Shown one piece after another: positions 1 through 8,353 of a DNA stretch of 43,292 bases (positions within the stretch are counted from its first letter, which is position 1; each line of letters starts with the position of its first letter). The stretch is from an uncultured Myxococcales bacterium. GTDB lineage: Bacteria > Myxococcota_A > Polyangia > Fen-1088. A program made the translations under genes and the position numbers. The stretch lies in contig CALAOV010000389.1 of the NCBI GenBank assembly GCA_937889515.1, forward strand, positions 1-43,292, given 5' to 3'. Below the pieces are notes generated by a model. That model ran no database searches. It had not been told where the DNA came from and saw only the letters and a program-made list of their open reading frames with translations.

Positions 1-400
1 GGTCGAGGCGAACCCCGAGGCGCAACAGGACTCCCAACAACCTGCCGCTCGGGGCGCCTCCCAGACCGACCAGATCGCCATACGCGACACCGAGCCCCAG
101 CCGGAAGCCGCTCCTGCGCCAGGCATCGCGATCCGCCTCAGTCGGCAGCGAGAGCTTCGGCTCTCCCTCGTTGTCGCTGGGCGCGGACGGCGCCGCCAGC
201 GGGACGATCGCCGCCCGGAGGTCGGGGGCCGCGGGCGTGGGCGACGGGGCACCCGGCAACGGCGCCAGGCCGGACGGCGCCACGCCGGACGGCGCCGCGG
301 CGTCCGACGGCGGCGCGGCGCCGGCCGGAACAGCGAGCGTGAATGCGATCGCGAATGTGGCGCGCGCCGTCGACCGCTTCAGCTTGGGCACGGCCACCAT
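1..400 (-). CDS. Secreted envelope protein of unknown function, 3' end outside window
   Basis: The reading frame starts at an ATG at 400 and stays open to the window edge (133 codons seen). A basic start (MVAVPKLKRSTARATF) and a hydrophobic Ala-rich stretch look like a signal peptide. It is followed by a Pro/Ala/Ser-rich low-complexity linker with repeated APSGxAP units. Near the edge the sequence becomes GFRLGLGVAYGDLVGLGG, an alternation of small and aromatic residues like the first strand of an outer-membrane beta-barrel. The start lies inside the last 22 bases of the upstream gene, so translation is probably coupled. I do not recognise a named family; an outer-membrane barrel is an inference from the final strand only. 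Confidence 0.65.
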   Translation of the reverse strand, partial: MVAVPKLKRSTARATFAIAFTLAVPAGAAPPSDAAAPSGVAPSGLAPLPGAPSPTPAAPDLRAAIVPLAAPSAPSDNEGEPKLSLPTEADRDAWRRSGFRLGLGVAYGDLVGLGGAPSGRLLGVLLRLGVRLD

Positions 401-1482
401 GCGGGGGGATTCGACGTGAAGTCCCAATCGGGGACCGCGCATGCGACGTTCTCGCGGCAGCCGCGCAGCGTGTAGTGCGTCAGCCCTTTGCAATGATCGG
501 TGGACCGACCCGAGACGACGAACTGAATCAGGTTCGGTTGATCGCCCGCGTCGAACGACGGCAGGCTCGCGCAGGCCGACACACGGCCTGTAAGATCCGG
601 CGCATCGGTCGGCGGCTCGCGGTAGCGGGTGCTCCCGTCGAGCGCACGCTCGACGCAAGAGACCTCGTCGACGTTCGCGGGCGCTTGCGCGCCGACGGCC
701 ACCAAGGTCATCTCGGGCGCACCGTCGGTGCAGCTCGTCGGATCTTCGGCCGGCAACGTCCCCGCGAGCGACGCGGTGATACCTGCCGCCGCCGAGAAGC
801 CGCCCGCGCCGAGCACCGAAAATCCGTCTTCTGGATCAGGAAGACAACCGCTGCGCGGGTAGAACGCGCTGGTCCTGTCGAACGTGCCTTGCAGGAACGC
901 GACCCGTTGATCGGGTGCCGTCATCGTCAGGAAGCTCGCGCCGTAGATGACGTCGGTCGAGTCGACCGAGTCCTCCTGCGGCGGGCCGTCTCCTCCGAAG
1001 GCGGTCGAATGTGGCATCGAGAGATCGAGCGTTCCGCTGCTGTCGCGATCGTCGAAGAAGACCAGGGTGGCATAGCCGATGCGCGAGGTGATCGCGCCGA
1101 CCAAGATGTCGGTCGGCGGCGGCTCGACGAGCGGCAGCGTGCTGGGCGTTCCGAGCTGCACGGGCACGCTGGCGGCTACGAGCGCGGGAACGAACCCGAA
1201 CGGATCGCGACAGCCGGCGGCGATGACGGCGGCGGCGCTGTCGGACTCGGGAGGCAGGATGCAAAACGGCTCGGTCCACCACTGCGCCCCCCATACCAGC
1301 GCGATCCGCAGCGAGACGTCGGAGGTGACGCCAGGCGGCCGGAGCGGTCCGAGATCGCCGATGGCCTCCACCTGAAATTGGACCAACGGCGGTACCGGAC
1401 CCCCGAGTCCCACCAGCTTGCTGCAGGCCGTGGACAGAGCGCAGTACAGAGCGAGGAAGCCCGCGCGTCTCACGGCTGCCAC
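379..1482 (-). CDS. Putative lipoprotein of unknown function
   Basis: This 367-residue protein has a lipoprotein signal: a hydrophobic segment (FLALYCALSTAC) ends at a Cys near residue 20. The mature part looks like a soluble, beta-rich extracytoplasmic domain with scattered Cys residues; I recognise no catalytic motif or family. The start at 1482 overlaps the stop of the upstream gene by 13 bases, and its own 3' end overlaps the next gene by 22 bases, so the three genes form one tightly packed minus-strand operon. Neighbours look like outer-membrane barrels, so an accessory lipoprotein of an envelope complex is possible but unproven. The long opposite-strand frame at 343-1674 is Arg-rich and lacks a plausible start, so I take this strand as coding. 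Confidence 0.7.
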   Translation of the reverse strand: MAAVRRAGFLALYCALSTACSKLVGLGGPVPPLVQFQVEAIGDLGPLRPPGVTSDVSLRIALVWGAQWWTEPFCILPPESDSAAAVIAAGCRDPFGFVPALVAASVPVQLGTPSTLPLVEPPPTDILVGAITSRIGYATLVFFDDRDSSGTLDLSMPHSTAFGGDGPPQEDSVDSTDVIYGASFLTMTAPDQRVAFLQGTFDRTSAFYPRSGCLPDPEDGFSVLGAGGFSAAAGITASLAGTLPAEDPTSCTDGAPEMTLVAVGAQAPANVDEVSCVERALDGSTRYREPPTDAPDLTGRVSACASLPSFDAGDQPNLIQFVVSGRSTDHCKGLTHYTLRGCRENVACAVPDWDFTSNPPAWWPCPS

Positions 1483-2042
1483 CCTGCGCCGATCAGACTG
1501 ACCCAGCCACCGCGCAGGCCGCCGCTGTCAACCGCGGCGCTCGGCCCGCCAGCAATATTGAACAGCCAAGGGCCGAACAGGTGCACCGCCACGAAGGCCT
1601 CGACGTCGCCAGCGGGCAACGTCGAAAACGCGGAGGTCTCGCTGGTGCCGCCATTTCGCAGGCGCGTCTCGTGAACGATGGTCGGCCCCACGGCCAAGCG
1701 AAGCCCGACCCGCGCCCGCCCGAGCGTGCGCTGGATCACTCCGCCGACCCGCAGCCTCAGATCCGATTGACTGACGGTCCAGGGAATCGACGATTCCGTC
1801 GCCGTGGACCAAGACGCGCGCGCCTCCCACGCCAGCAGGCGACCTCGCGTGACGCCGAACCCAAAGCCGGTCGAAAGACCCGGACCGAGCGCCGTGGGCA
1901 AGGCCAACACCAGACCGCCATCGACGGTCAGGGGGCCGCCAGATCGCACGCGCAGGACGTCGCCGGCCACCAACGATCCATCACCGCGTGATTCGGCGGG
2001 GATGAGCCCGACCAGCAACACCGCGATGGCCAGCCGCCGCAT
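1470..2042 (-). CDS. Putative outer-membrane beta-barrel protein
   Basis: I start this gene at the ATG at 2042, which gives a clean signal peptide (MRRLAIAVLLVGLIPAESRG) and about 190 residues; a purine-rich stretch with AGAAAGGA lies upstream. A start further upstream at 2144 is open but puts an Arg-rich segment before the signal peptide. The mature protein alternates polar and hydrophobic residues with many Gly (for example LSTGFGFGVTRGRLLAWEARASW), as in small outer-membrane barrels. It ends in GGWVSLIGAGWQP rather than a classical terminal Phe. It is the first gene of a three-gene operon whose members overlap by 13 and 22 bases. Function unknown. Confidence 0.65.
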   Translation of the reverse strand: MRRLAIAVLLVGLIPAESRGDGSLVAGDVLRVRSGGPLTVDGGLVLALPTALGPGLSTGFGFGVTRGRLLAWEARASWSTATESSIPWTVSQSDLRLRVGGVIQRTLGRARVGLRLAVGPTIVHETRLRNGGTSETSAFSTLPAGDVEAFVAVHLFGPWLFNIAGGPSAAVDSGGLRGGWVSLIGAGWQP

Positions 2043-2647
2043 CACTCGATTATTTCCTTTCTGCGGCGGTCTCCTCAAATAGTCGCCGGCCGTCGGTCGC
2101 AACACGCGCTCCCGAGCCGCCATTGCAGCGAAAGATACGCCCATGCGTGTTTCGGCTCAAAGGCCAATCGCGACATGGGTTGGTTCTTTTCGATATCGAC
2201 GCATTTGTCCTCATTCATTCAGGCCGCCGCAAAGCTGTCCTTTCGTCATTTACGAATAACTTGCTGAGTCTTGCCTGATCTTCTCAACCTCGCGGTACTC
2301 ACCTCGGTGTCTTTTGCCCTCGACGCTCCCGGAACCATGATGCCCAGTGACATCGCTAGATGGTTGATGAGCGCACCCAGCGAATAGCCGGCGGCTCGCC
2401 ACGCGCAGGCCGGCGGCGACGATGCCCTTCGATGCCTGAAGGCGCCCCATGGCGGCGTACCGGGCGATCTCACAGCCGTTGCAGGCGCTCGGCGTCACGC
2501 CCTCAGTCAGGGTGTGGCGGAGCTCGTCGTGTGGCGCGAGGGATCGTGGCCATCAGGAATCTGAGGCGTCTCTCCCAAGAGGCAGCGTTCAAGCCACTCT
2601 CGCGGTGGTATGGACATTGCTTTCGAAGGCGGGCCAGGAGACGGGAC
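2043..2647. other. 605-base region without a convincing gene
   Basis: The stretch separates two divergently read genes and must hold both promoters. Part of it (about 2150-2330) is more AT-rich than its surroundings. A minus-strand frame at about 2250-2540 is open (it includes EGVTPSACNGCEIARYAAM) but has no ribosome binding site, good start or recognisable family. It may be a decayed gene remnant. I see no tRNA, terminator or clear repeat. Confidence 0.5.
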
Positions 2648-3235
2648 ATGCGCGTCGGCTCGTTGATGGTTTTGGCAATGGCGGTCGGTGCCTGCTCGGC
2701 GGAGAACTTGGGTCAGTCCGGGCAGCTCGACGCATCGGTGGGAACCGTTACCTTTCATATCGTAACACCGACCACGCAGTCGTTTTGCGATCAGATCGGC
2801 CCATGCGCGGGCGGCGCATCGCACGTCGTGGTCAGCACCGCAGCCGGGACAACTCTCGATCTCACGGCGTCATCTTTCTGTGAGAGCTCCTGTCCGCAAT
2901 CGGGTCAGTGCACGCAAAGATGCCTTTCGATCTCGTGCATCGGACCCGGCGAAGGCTCGGCTGTGACGTCGGGCGACCAGCAATGGAGCGGTGTCTACTA
3001 CGGACCATCCGTCTGCGGCGCGACCTGCCTCGTGCCGACCTACGCACCTGCCGGCCAATACGTCGCGCAGTTCTGCGCGACCCCCGGCACGCTCAGCTCC
3101 CCCGACGCCGGTCCGCCGACCTGCACGACGACCGGCTCCGTCGAGTGTGGGCCGAGCGTCCCGTTCAACTTTCCCAGCGCCACACCCGTCGATCTGACTC
3201 TGTCGTCGTTGAACCCCCGGACCCCTCGGATATGA
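2648..3235 (+). CDS. Cysteine-rich secreted lipoprotein of unknown function
   Basis: The ATG at 2648 follows an AGGAGA ribosome binding site by about seven bases, so it is preferred over the long upstream open frame starting at 2360. The 195-residue product begins MRVGSLMVLAMAVGACSAEN, a lipoprotein signal with the acylated Cys at about residue 16. The mature part has about fourteen Cys residues in patterns such as CESSCPQSGQCTQRCLSISC, suggesting a disulfide-stapled extracellular domain, and ends in a Pro/Ser/Thr-rich region. I do not recognise the family. The gene stands alone and converges with the AraC gene 58 bases downstream. Confidence 0.7.
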   Translation: MRVGSLMVLAMAVGACSAENLGQSGQLDASVGTVTFHIVTPTTQSFCDQIGPCAGGASHVVVSTAAGTTLDLTASSFCESSCPQSGQCTQRCLSISCIGPGEGSAVTSGDQQWSGVYYGPSVCGATCLVPTYAPAGQYVAQFCATPGTLSSPDAGPPTCTTTGSVECGPSVPFNFPSATPVDLTLSSLNPRTPRI

Positions 3236-3293
3236 TCTCACCTAGTCAAAGTGGTCGGACGCGGTCGCGATGGCTCACGCGCTCAAAGGTCGC

Positions 3294-4286
3294 TCAACCG
3301 ACCGAGCGCCGGTACGCCGCGGGGCTCGAGTGCTGGAACCGGCGGAAGACTTTCCCGAAGTGGTTCTCGTTGGCGAATCCCCACTCGGCGGCAATCTGTT
3401 TGAGGGGTGCGCGCGTCTCGACGATCATGCGCGCGGCCTCCTGCACCCGGACCTCGGTCATGAATCGAGCGGGCGAGAGTCCCGTGCGTTCGCGGAAGAA
3501 GTGGCTGAAATGGCTGCGGCTCATGCCGTGCTCGGCCGCGACGGCGTCGATGCTGGCCGGCTGGCGCGGCGTGGCGAGCACCCGGCCGCGTAAGGATTCG
3601 AGTAGCCGCTCGCGCTCGCCCGCCGGATCGCTCTGTCGGTGGGCCAAGCGCTCGTAGGCGAGCGTGAATTCGAACAGGTCGAGCTCGACCTCGAACCTGT
3701 CGCGGAAATCCTTTTCAAAGGCGCCGCGCACGAGGCGCATGGCGATGGCTGTGAGAGCCGCCGACGGAGACAGACGCAACACCGGGCCGGTCGCCGCCAC
3801 CTGTTTGGCAATGCGGCGGACGAGGTAGGGGTGGTAGACGCCGATCCAGCCGAACGTCCAGCCCGGGGAGGCGGGCGGAAGGTAGTAGCGGTGCCGCGAC
3901 GGCACCACCGCGAAGAACGCGGCCCCGGGCGGCAGGAGCTCCGGCGGCCTATTGTAGAGCTCGAAGTGCCCCCACCCGGCGAGCGTGAGCTGGAAGAAGA
4001 CCAGCGGGCGGTCGCGGCGCCCGAGTCGCTTCATGCCGTCCCACTGGTAGGCGTGCGCGTCGGTGCGGGTCTCGACGTTTCCGAAGTAGGCGTTCATCGG
4101 CGTCCACCAGGGCGGGCCCTGCGTGGGCAGCTGCGACGCCTCGACCAGTCGGCGAAGGTGCGTCGACCACTCGGCGGGCGGCTCGGGTCCAGGACTCTTG
4201 CCCGCGACGACGTCCGACGTGATCACCTCGAGCGAGCGCCGCCGCCAGAGGGCGAGCTTCGTGGGCCGGGTGGCGCGCTTTATCAC
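3294..4286 (-). CDS. AraC/XylS-family transcriptional regulator
   Basis: The last 105 or so residues of this 330-residue protein form the double helix-turn-helix of AraC regulators: helix-turn-helix 1 around AVAAEHGMSRSHFSHFFRER and helix-turn-helix 2 around LKQIAAEWGFANENHFGKVF, followed by the typical RRFQHSSPAAYRR signature. The N-terminal part (about residues 60-215) contains GHFELYNRPPELLPPGAAFF and fits the cupin-like ligand-binding arm of the family, often used for sugars. The gene lies 120 bases downstream of the CE2 esterase gene on the same strand, so it may be co-transcribed and may control it in response to a sugar. The ligand is not readable from the sequence. Confidence 0.9.
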   Translation of the reverse strand: MIKRATRPTKLALWRRRSLEVITSDVVAGKSPGPEPPAEWSTHLRRLVEASQLPTQGPPWWTPMNAYFGNVETRTDAHAYQWDGMKRLGRRDRPLVFFQLTLAGWGHFELYNRPPELLPPGAAFFAVVPSRHRYYLPPASPGWTFGWIGVYHPYLVRRIAKQVAATGPVLRLSPSAALTAIAMRLVRGAFEKDFRDRFEVELDLFEFTLAYERLAHRQSDPAGERERLLESLRGRVLATPRQPASIDAVAAEHGMSRSHFSHFFRERTGLSPARFMTEVRVQEAARMIVETRAPLKQIAAEWGFANENHFGKVFRRFQHSSPAAYRRSVG

Positions 4287-4406
4287 AAATAGACCCTAGT
4301 CGATGCATCGCTGCCCTGGCAAAGCCATTTTGGCTCGTTCTAGACGGTCGCGGCGGCCGCGCGCCGCCAGTGGGGGAACGACATATAGACCATGCCGCTC
4401 ACTCGA

Positions 4407-5558
4407 TCACCACCCGAGCTTCGCCTGGAGCTCCGCGGCGAGCTGGTTGCCCATCGTCGTTTGCTCGGCGGCGTTTGGGTGGTACTGGCAGGCGGCCGCG
4501 GCGGTCGGCTGCGGCGCGATCTGATCGAAGTATTCGACGCGCGCGTCGCCCGCCGCGTTGAGCGTGGCGACGGCGGCCTGGATGTACCCCTCGATCGTCT
4601 GCAGATCGCTGCCCGAGAGGAGCGGGCCGACGATGCAGACGATGTAGGCGTGCGGGTATTTCGCGCGCACCGTCTGCAGCAACGTCTGGTAGGTGTCTTG
4701 GAATGCCTGGCCCGGATCGCCCTTGCCGTTGCTGATGTCGTTGGTGCCGAGGTTGATGACCACCGCGTCGGGCTCGATGTGAAAGTCCCAGAGCGGCGCG
4801 CCGTCGTTGGCCAGCGTCTGCGGGTAGACCATCGGCATCGTGCCCGAGGTGTCGCCGCCGTAGTTGCGGATGACCCCGCGCCCCGAGGCGGCGATCGTGC
4901 TGACCTCGGCGCCGAGAGCGCGCGCGGCGACCGAGCCGTAGGCGTCCCAGTCGCTCTCGGTCGGGAAGCAGTCGCCGTCGGCGAGCGCACCCAGATCGCC
5001 GTAGCCGCAGGTGATCGAATCGCCGATCACTTCCATGAGCCGCGCCGGTCCCGCCGGTGGAGCCACCAGCGTGCCGCCCTCGACGGCGATCGCGGTGAGC
5101 GTCGCGTCGCCCTCCGGCCCTTCGGTCTGGCGGTAGAGCTCGACGGTGTGGGTCCCCGCCGGGAGGCCCGTGGCGAGCGAATAGGTCCCTGCCCCGTTGG
5201 CGACGACGAAGGCCGGCTGCGGCGTGCCGTCGACGACCGCCTTGAAAAGGTACATCTCGTTCGAGGTCGTGAGCGAGAGATCGACCGAGAGCCCCGTCCC
5301 CGAGAGCTGGGCGACAAAGCCGGTGCCCGACCAAGAGAAGCGCGGCGTGGCGGGGTTGGTCGTGTCGACCCGGCCGAACCAGCGGACGCCCGCCGCCACG
5401 ACGCCCGCGGGCGGGACGGCCACGCCCGCGTCGGTGCCGCCTCCATCTCCCGAAGCTCCGCCCACGCCGGTCATGTTCGAACCGCCCGAGGAGCAGCCCG
5501 CGACGACCCACGCCGTCAGACCGATCGCCCCGAGCTTCATGACGGTTCCGCGCACCAT
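4407..5558 (-). CDS. Secreted CE2-type acetyl esterase (SGNH fold), lipoprotein
   Basis: This enzyme probably removes acetyl groups from xylan or other plant polysaccharides. The 383-residue protein starts with a lipoprotein signal (VVAGC, Cys22) and an AGG-rich ribosome binding site five bases before the ATG. Residues about 55-165 form a beta-sandwich segment typical of carbohydrate esterase family 2. The SGNH domain follows: GDSITCGYG with catalytic Ser181, the Gly block at SGRG, GTND with Asn273, and HPN with His360. The usual Asp two residues before His (DxxH) is not present, which agrees with the CE2 family, where a Ser-His dyad is known. The start lies in the 3' end of a truncated esterase-like gene. 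Family assignment is by motif and domain order. Confidence 0.88.
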   Translation of the reverse strand: MVRGTVMKLGAIGLTAWVVAGCSSGGSNMTGVGGASGDGGGTDAGVAVPPAGVVAAGVRWFGRVDTTNPATPRFSWSGTGFVAQLSGTGLSVDLSLTTSNEMYLFKAVVDGTPQPAFVVANGAGTYSLATGLPAGTHTVELYRQTEGPEGDATLTAIAVEGGTLVAPPAGPARLMEVIGDSITCGYGDLGALADGDCFPTESDWDAYGSVAARALGAEVSTIAASGRGVIRNYGGDTSGTMPMVYPQTLANDGAPLWDFHIEPDAVVINLGTNDISNGKGDPGQAFQDTYQTLLQTVRAKYPHAYIVCIVGPLLSGSDLQTIEGYIQAAVATLNAAGDARVEYFDQIAPQPTAAAACQYHPNAAEQTTMGNQLAAELQAKLGW

Positions 5559-6049
5559 TTGGACCTCCCTAAGTCATGCCCGTCGCAGGTCCGCGCCGGT
5601 AACTGTACCGACGAATGGATCCGAGTCGCGTAGCTGCCCCCAGTAAGCGCCGTGTGGGGCGTCTCGCCGTAGATGTTGTCCGGGTAGGCGCTGGGATAGC
5701 TGGTCGCGATCGGGCGGATGGGCTCGATCAGGGGAACGACCGCGAGCGTGGGAATGGTCGCATCGAAGGGGGGCGCCACGGTCGCGCCTCCGAACGAGAG
5801 CTTCAGATTGTGGTAGGGCTGCTGCGTGGCGGTGACCGACGGCGCGTTGCCGCCGACAGACAGGCTCTGTCCGGTGCCGACCACCCCCACCCAGTCCCAG
5901 GCGACGTTGACCAGGGACGCGTCACCGCCACCGTCTAGGGTGGATTTTGCGGGACTCGATGAGCAGCCGATCCCGGCCCGCGCGATCGCGAGCGCCACGG
6001 GCGAGCGAATCAGACGGGCGGCCAGGCGACGACGGGTCACGGCGCGCAT
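5537..6049 (-). pseudogene. 3'-truncated putative carbohydrate esterase
   Basis: The frame encodes a lipoprotein-like start (MRAVTRRRLAARLIRSPVAL, Cys near residue 28), an Asp/Gly-rich linker, and then WDWVGVVGTGQSLSVGG. That segment resembles the N-terminal block of the sialate O-acetylesterase (SASA/CE6-like) group, where GQS carries the catalytic Ser. The next blocks (NLKLSFGG, PLIEPIRP, YGETPHTAL) look like normal family sequence, but homology seems to stop near 5650 and the frame ends inside the first codons of the CE2 gene. A full enzyme would need about 200 more residues. A deletion that joined this fragment to the CE2 gene is the likely cause. The family name is from memory of motifs, so it is tentative. 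Confidence 0.55.
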
Positions 6050-6194
6050 ACTAGGGACCGCCTGGGCTCGCCCGGCAACAGCAAACTCGTTTCTTTGCAC
6101 CGTCGGCGTCACGAGATGACAACAACCCACGCAATAGTGCGAAGAATCGCAGGCGTCACGATCGCACGGCGAGCCCTCCCTCCGCGCCTTCGCG

Positions 6195-7193
6195 TCAGGC
6201 GCGTGAGCGCAGGTATTCGCGCGGCGTCACGTGTCGGAGCGCGCGGAACACCCGGTGAAACTGGGCGTAGCTGCCGAAGCCCGCCGCGAGCGCGGCCTCG
6301 AGCAGATTGCGCCGCCCCTTGTCCAGCAACATGGTGAATCGATTGAGCCGCATGCGATTCCGGTACTCGACCATCGACATGCCGATCTCGGCTTTGAAGA
6401 CGTGGGCGAGCCGGCCCAGGCTCACCTCCAGCCGGGCCGCGGTGTCCGCCCCGCTCAGCCCCGGGTCGCTGGACAGCACCTTGGCGGCCGCCGTCGCCAG
6501 GCGACGCGAGGACGAGGATTCGTCGGCACCCGCCTCTCCGGAGACCTGCAAGCTGCGCAGGGGATCGAGGACCGTTCCGAGGAACGAGCACAAGATAGCC
6601 GCTTGGGCCTGCTGGGCCGCGTCGAGGGGGACACCGGTGAGCCCGGCGTCGTTGAACAGCATGCCGATCCGGGCATGCGGCGAAAGAATGGGGGTCCAGG
6701 CGACCCATCCCCTGCCCCCGATCAAAGTCTCTGACCCCCGGTGGCCCAGGATCGGGCAGTCGTCGAAGGCGGTGAAGTATTCACCTTCTTCTTCGGCCCG
6801 GCGGAAAGCTTCTCGATCGGGATCGCTCACGGCGTACATGATCTGATGCTCGTCGACCAGCCGGCCGCGCAGGTCCGAGCCCCAGGTGCCGAGCATGAGA
6901 TCGCGCCCCTTGTCGAACCGAAAGATCGCGACGCGGGCGAGCCCGATGCGGGTTCGGGCCAGCTCGACCGCCCGCCGAATTATCGCGTCCGGATCTTCGA
7001 GGGTCCGGAGCTCTCCGAAGGTCGAGAGCAGCGCGGACAAGGCCCCTGGGACCGACCGATCCAGCACCCGGGGCGCCGGTTGATCGGCCCCGAGGATGAT
7101 CGACCAGTCGACCCGACGGCGACGCTTCATGGCACCGGCCGAAAGACGTTTCGACAACCCATCGTCCGTACTATCCAGGCTCGCCGAAAGCAT
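6195..7193 (-). CDS. AraC-family regulator with N-terminal GAF domain
   Basis: The 332-residue protein ends in an AraC-type DNA-binding domain (about 235-330), with GADTAARLEVSLGRLAHVFK and LLEAALAAGFGSYAQFHRVF as the two helix-turn-helix units and RALRHVTPREYLRSR as the closing signature. Residues about 55-205 read as a GAF sensor domain (LARTRIGLARVAIFRFD then a long segment to GRGWVAWTPILSPHARIGML). A GAF sensor instead of the sugar-binding cupin points to a small-molecule or redox ligand. The ATG at 7193 has a GGA-containing purine stretch upstream; an ATG at 7130 is possible. It is divergent from the outer-membrane gene at 7250 with only 56 bases between, so it may control that operon. 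Confidence 0.85.
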   Translation of the reverse strand: MLSASLDSTDDGLSKRLSAGAMKRRRRVDWSIILGADQPAPRVLDRSVPGALSALLSTFGELRTLEDPDAIIRRAVELARTRIGLARVAIFRFDKGRDLMLGTWGSDLRGRLVDEHQIMYAVSDPDREAFRRAEEEGEYFTAFDDCPILGHRGSETLIGGRGWVAWTPILSPHARIGMLFNDAGLTGVPLDAAQQAQAAILCSFLGTVLDPLRSLQVSGEAGADESSSSRRLATAAAKVLSSDPGLSGADTAARLEVSLGRLAHVFKAEIGMSMVEYRNRMRLNRFTMLLDKGRRNLLEAALAAGFGSYAQFHRVFRALRHVTPREYLRSRA

Positions 7194-7249
7194 CTCATTT
7201 TCCGCGGGTCTTTGGCGTCTTTTTCACCACCGACGGTGACGGCCTTGGA

Positions 7250-8353
7250 ATGACGATGGATGTTTCAGGGCGGGTCATCGTATCCTCGGAAGACGTGGAG
7301 GAGACGGCGCTTCGACGACGCGCGTTCTCGGCCGTTCTGGCGTCCCTTGTCGTACTGATGGCGAGCCCGTCTCACGCGGGGGGAGAAGTTCTGGTAGCGC
7401 TCGACTATGAGACGGACCCGGCGCTCCTCGAGTGTCCCAGCGCCGCCGACTTCCGCAAGGAGATCGTTCGGCAATTGGGGCACGACCCCTTTCGAGACAG
7501 CGCGCCGCGCCGAATGGTGGTTCGCCTGTTTTCGGCGGCGTCGAGGATAGGGGGCCGAGTCGAATGGCGCGACGCAAGCGATCGGTGGGAGGGGGAGCGG
7601 ACTTTTTCGTCAAGAAACGAAAGTTGCGCCCAGATGGCCCGCGCGATGGCGCTGGCGACGGCCATTCAGGTCCAATTGCTCGCGAGCCCCGACGAGGGCT
7701 CGCCCGCAAAACCACCCGCCGATTCGAAACAAGCCGCCCGGGCGGTTGGTGACGGCAACCCTGCCGCCCTGCCACCCGCCCCGGCGATCGGCGCCGGCGC
7801 TCCCGCCTCCACACCCACACCTAAACCGAGGGAACCGCGTATCGCCGTGGACGTCGGCGTGGGCGTGATCCATGACTTTGGTGACAGCCCCGCCCTTGTT
7901 CTTCCCCGCATCGCGGTCTGGTGGGGCCAGCCGGCCGCGACGGACCTACGCCTCACGGTGAGTGGCCTGGGCCCGGGAGGTCAGGTGGCCCGCCCAGAAG
8001 GAATCGCCCAGATTGACCGTTTCGTCATGACTTTTGAGCTGGTTCGCTTCTTCCGATCCGGTCGGATCGTCCAGCCGTTGCTGGCGGTCGGCGCGGGTTG
8101 GCAGGACGTTCGCGCACGCGGCACGAGCGCGATGCCCTCTTTGGCCGCGGCCCACGAAGGTCAGGCTTTCTCCGGGCTCGTCTCTGCGAGCGGCGGCCTC
8201 GCCTTCGAGCTCGCCACGCGGCTTTTCGCGATCGCCGAGGTGGAGACCCTGCTCTTTCGGCCGGCGGTGACGGTTCAGGTCGGCCCCGCCCAGGCCGCCA
8301 CGCTCGACGGCGCCGCGCTGTTCGTCCACGGAGGTTTGCTTGCGCGATTTTAA
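7250..8353 (+). CDS. Outer-membrane or periplasmic protein of a type found near ECF sigma genes
   Basis: The 367-residue product has a signal-like segment (LRRRAFSAVLASLVVLMASP) about 22 residues in, so the true start may be a GTG at codon 16 rather than the ATG at 7250. Residues about 45-150 form a compact domain with ECPSAADFRKEIVRQLG and SCAQMARAMALATAIQVQLL. A Pro/Ala linker follows (about 155-198), then a Gly-rich alternating region (about 200-367) like an outer-membrane barrel, ending ALFVHGGLLARF with a terminal Phe. The stop overlaps the next gene by 14 bases. No family name is certain. Lying just before a surface lipoprotein and an ECF sigma factor, it may belong to the sensing side of that system. 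Confidence 0.75.
   Translation: MTMDVSGRVIVSSEDVEETALRRRAFSAVLASLVVLMASPSHAGGEVLVALDYETDPALLECPSAADFRKEIVRQLGHDPFRDSAPRRMVVRLFSAASRIGGRVEWRDASDRWEGERTFSSRNESCAQMARAMALATAIQVQLLASPDEGSPAKPPADSKQAARAVGDGNPAALPPAPAIGAGAPASTPTPKPREPRIAVDVGVGVIHDFGDSPALVLPRIAVWWGQPAATDLRLTVSGLGPGGQVARPEGIAQIDRFVMTFELVRFFRSGRIVQPLLAVGAGWQDVRARGTSAMPSLAAAHEGQAFSGLVSASGGLAFELATRLFAIAEVETLLFRPAVTVQVGPAQAATLDGAALFVHGGLLARF

Noticed and set aside
4392..5633. A 413-codon plus-strand frame
   Set aside because: It is antisense to the CE2 gene, which has complete catalytic motifs and a good ribosome binding site.
6111..6150. TGACAA near the 3' end of the GAF-AraC gene as another copy of the two-box element
   Set aside because: No second GACAA box follows at 15 bases, and it is not upstream of a start codon in the right orientation.
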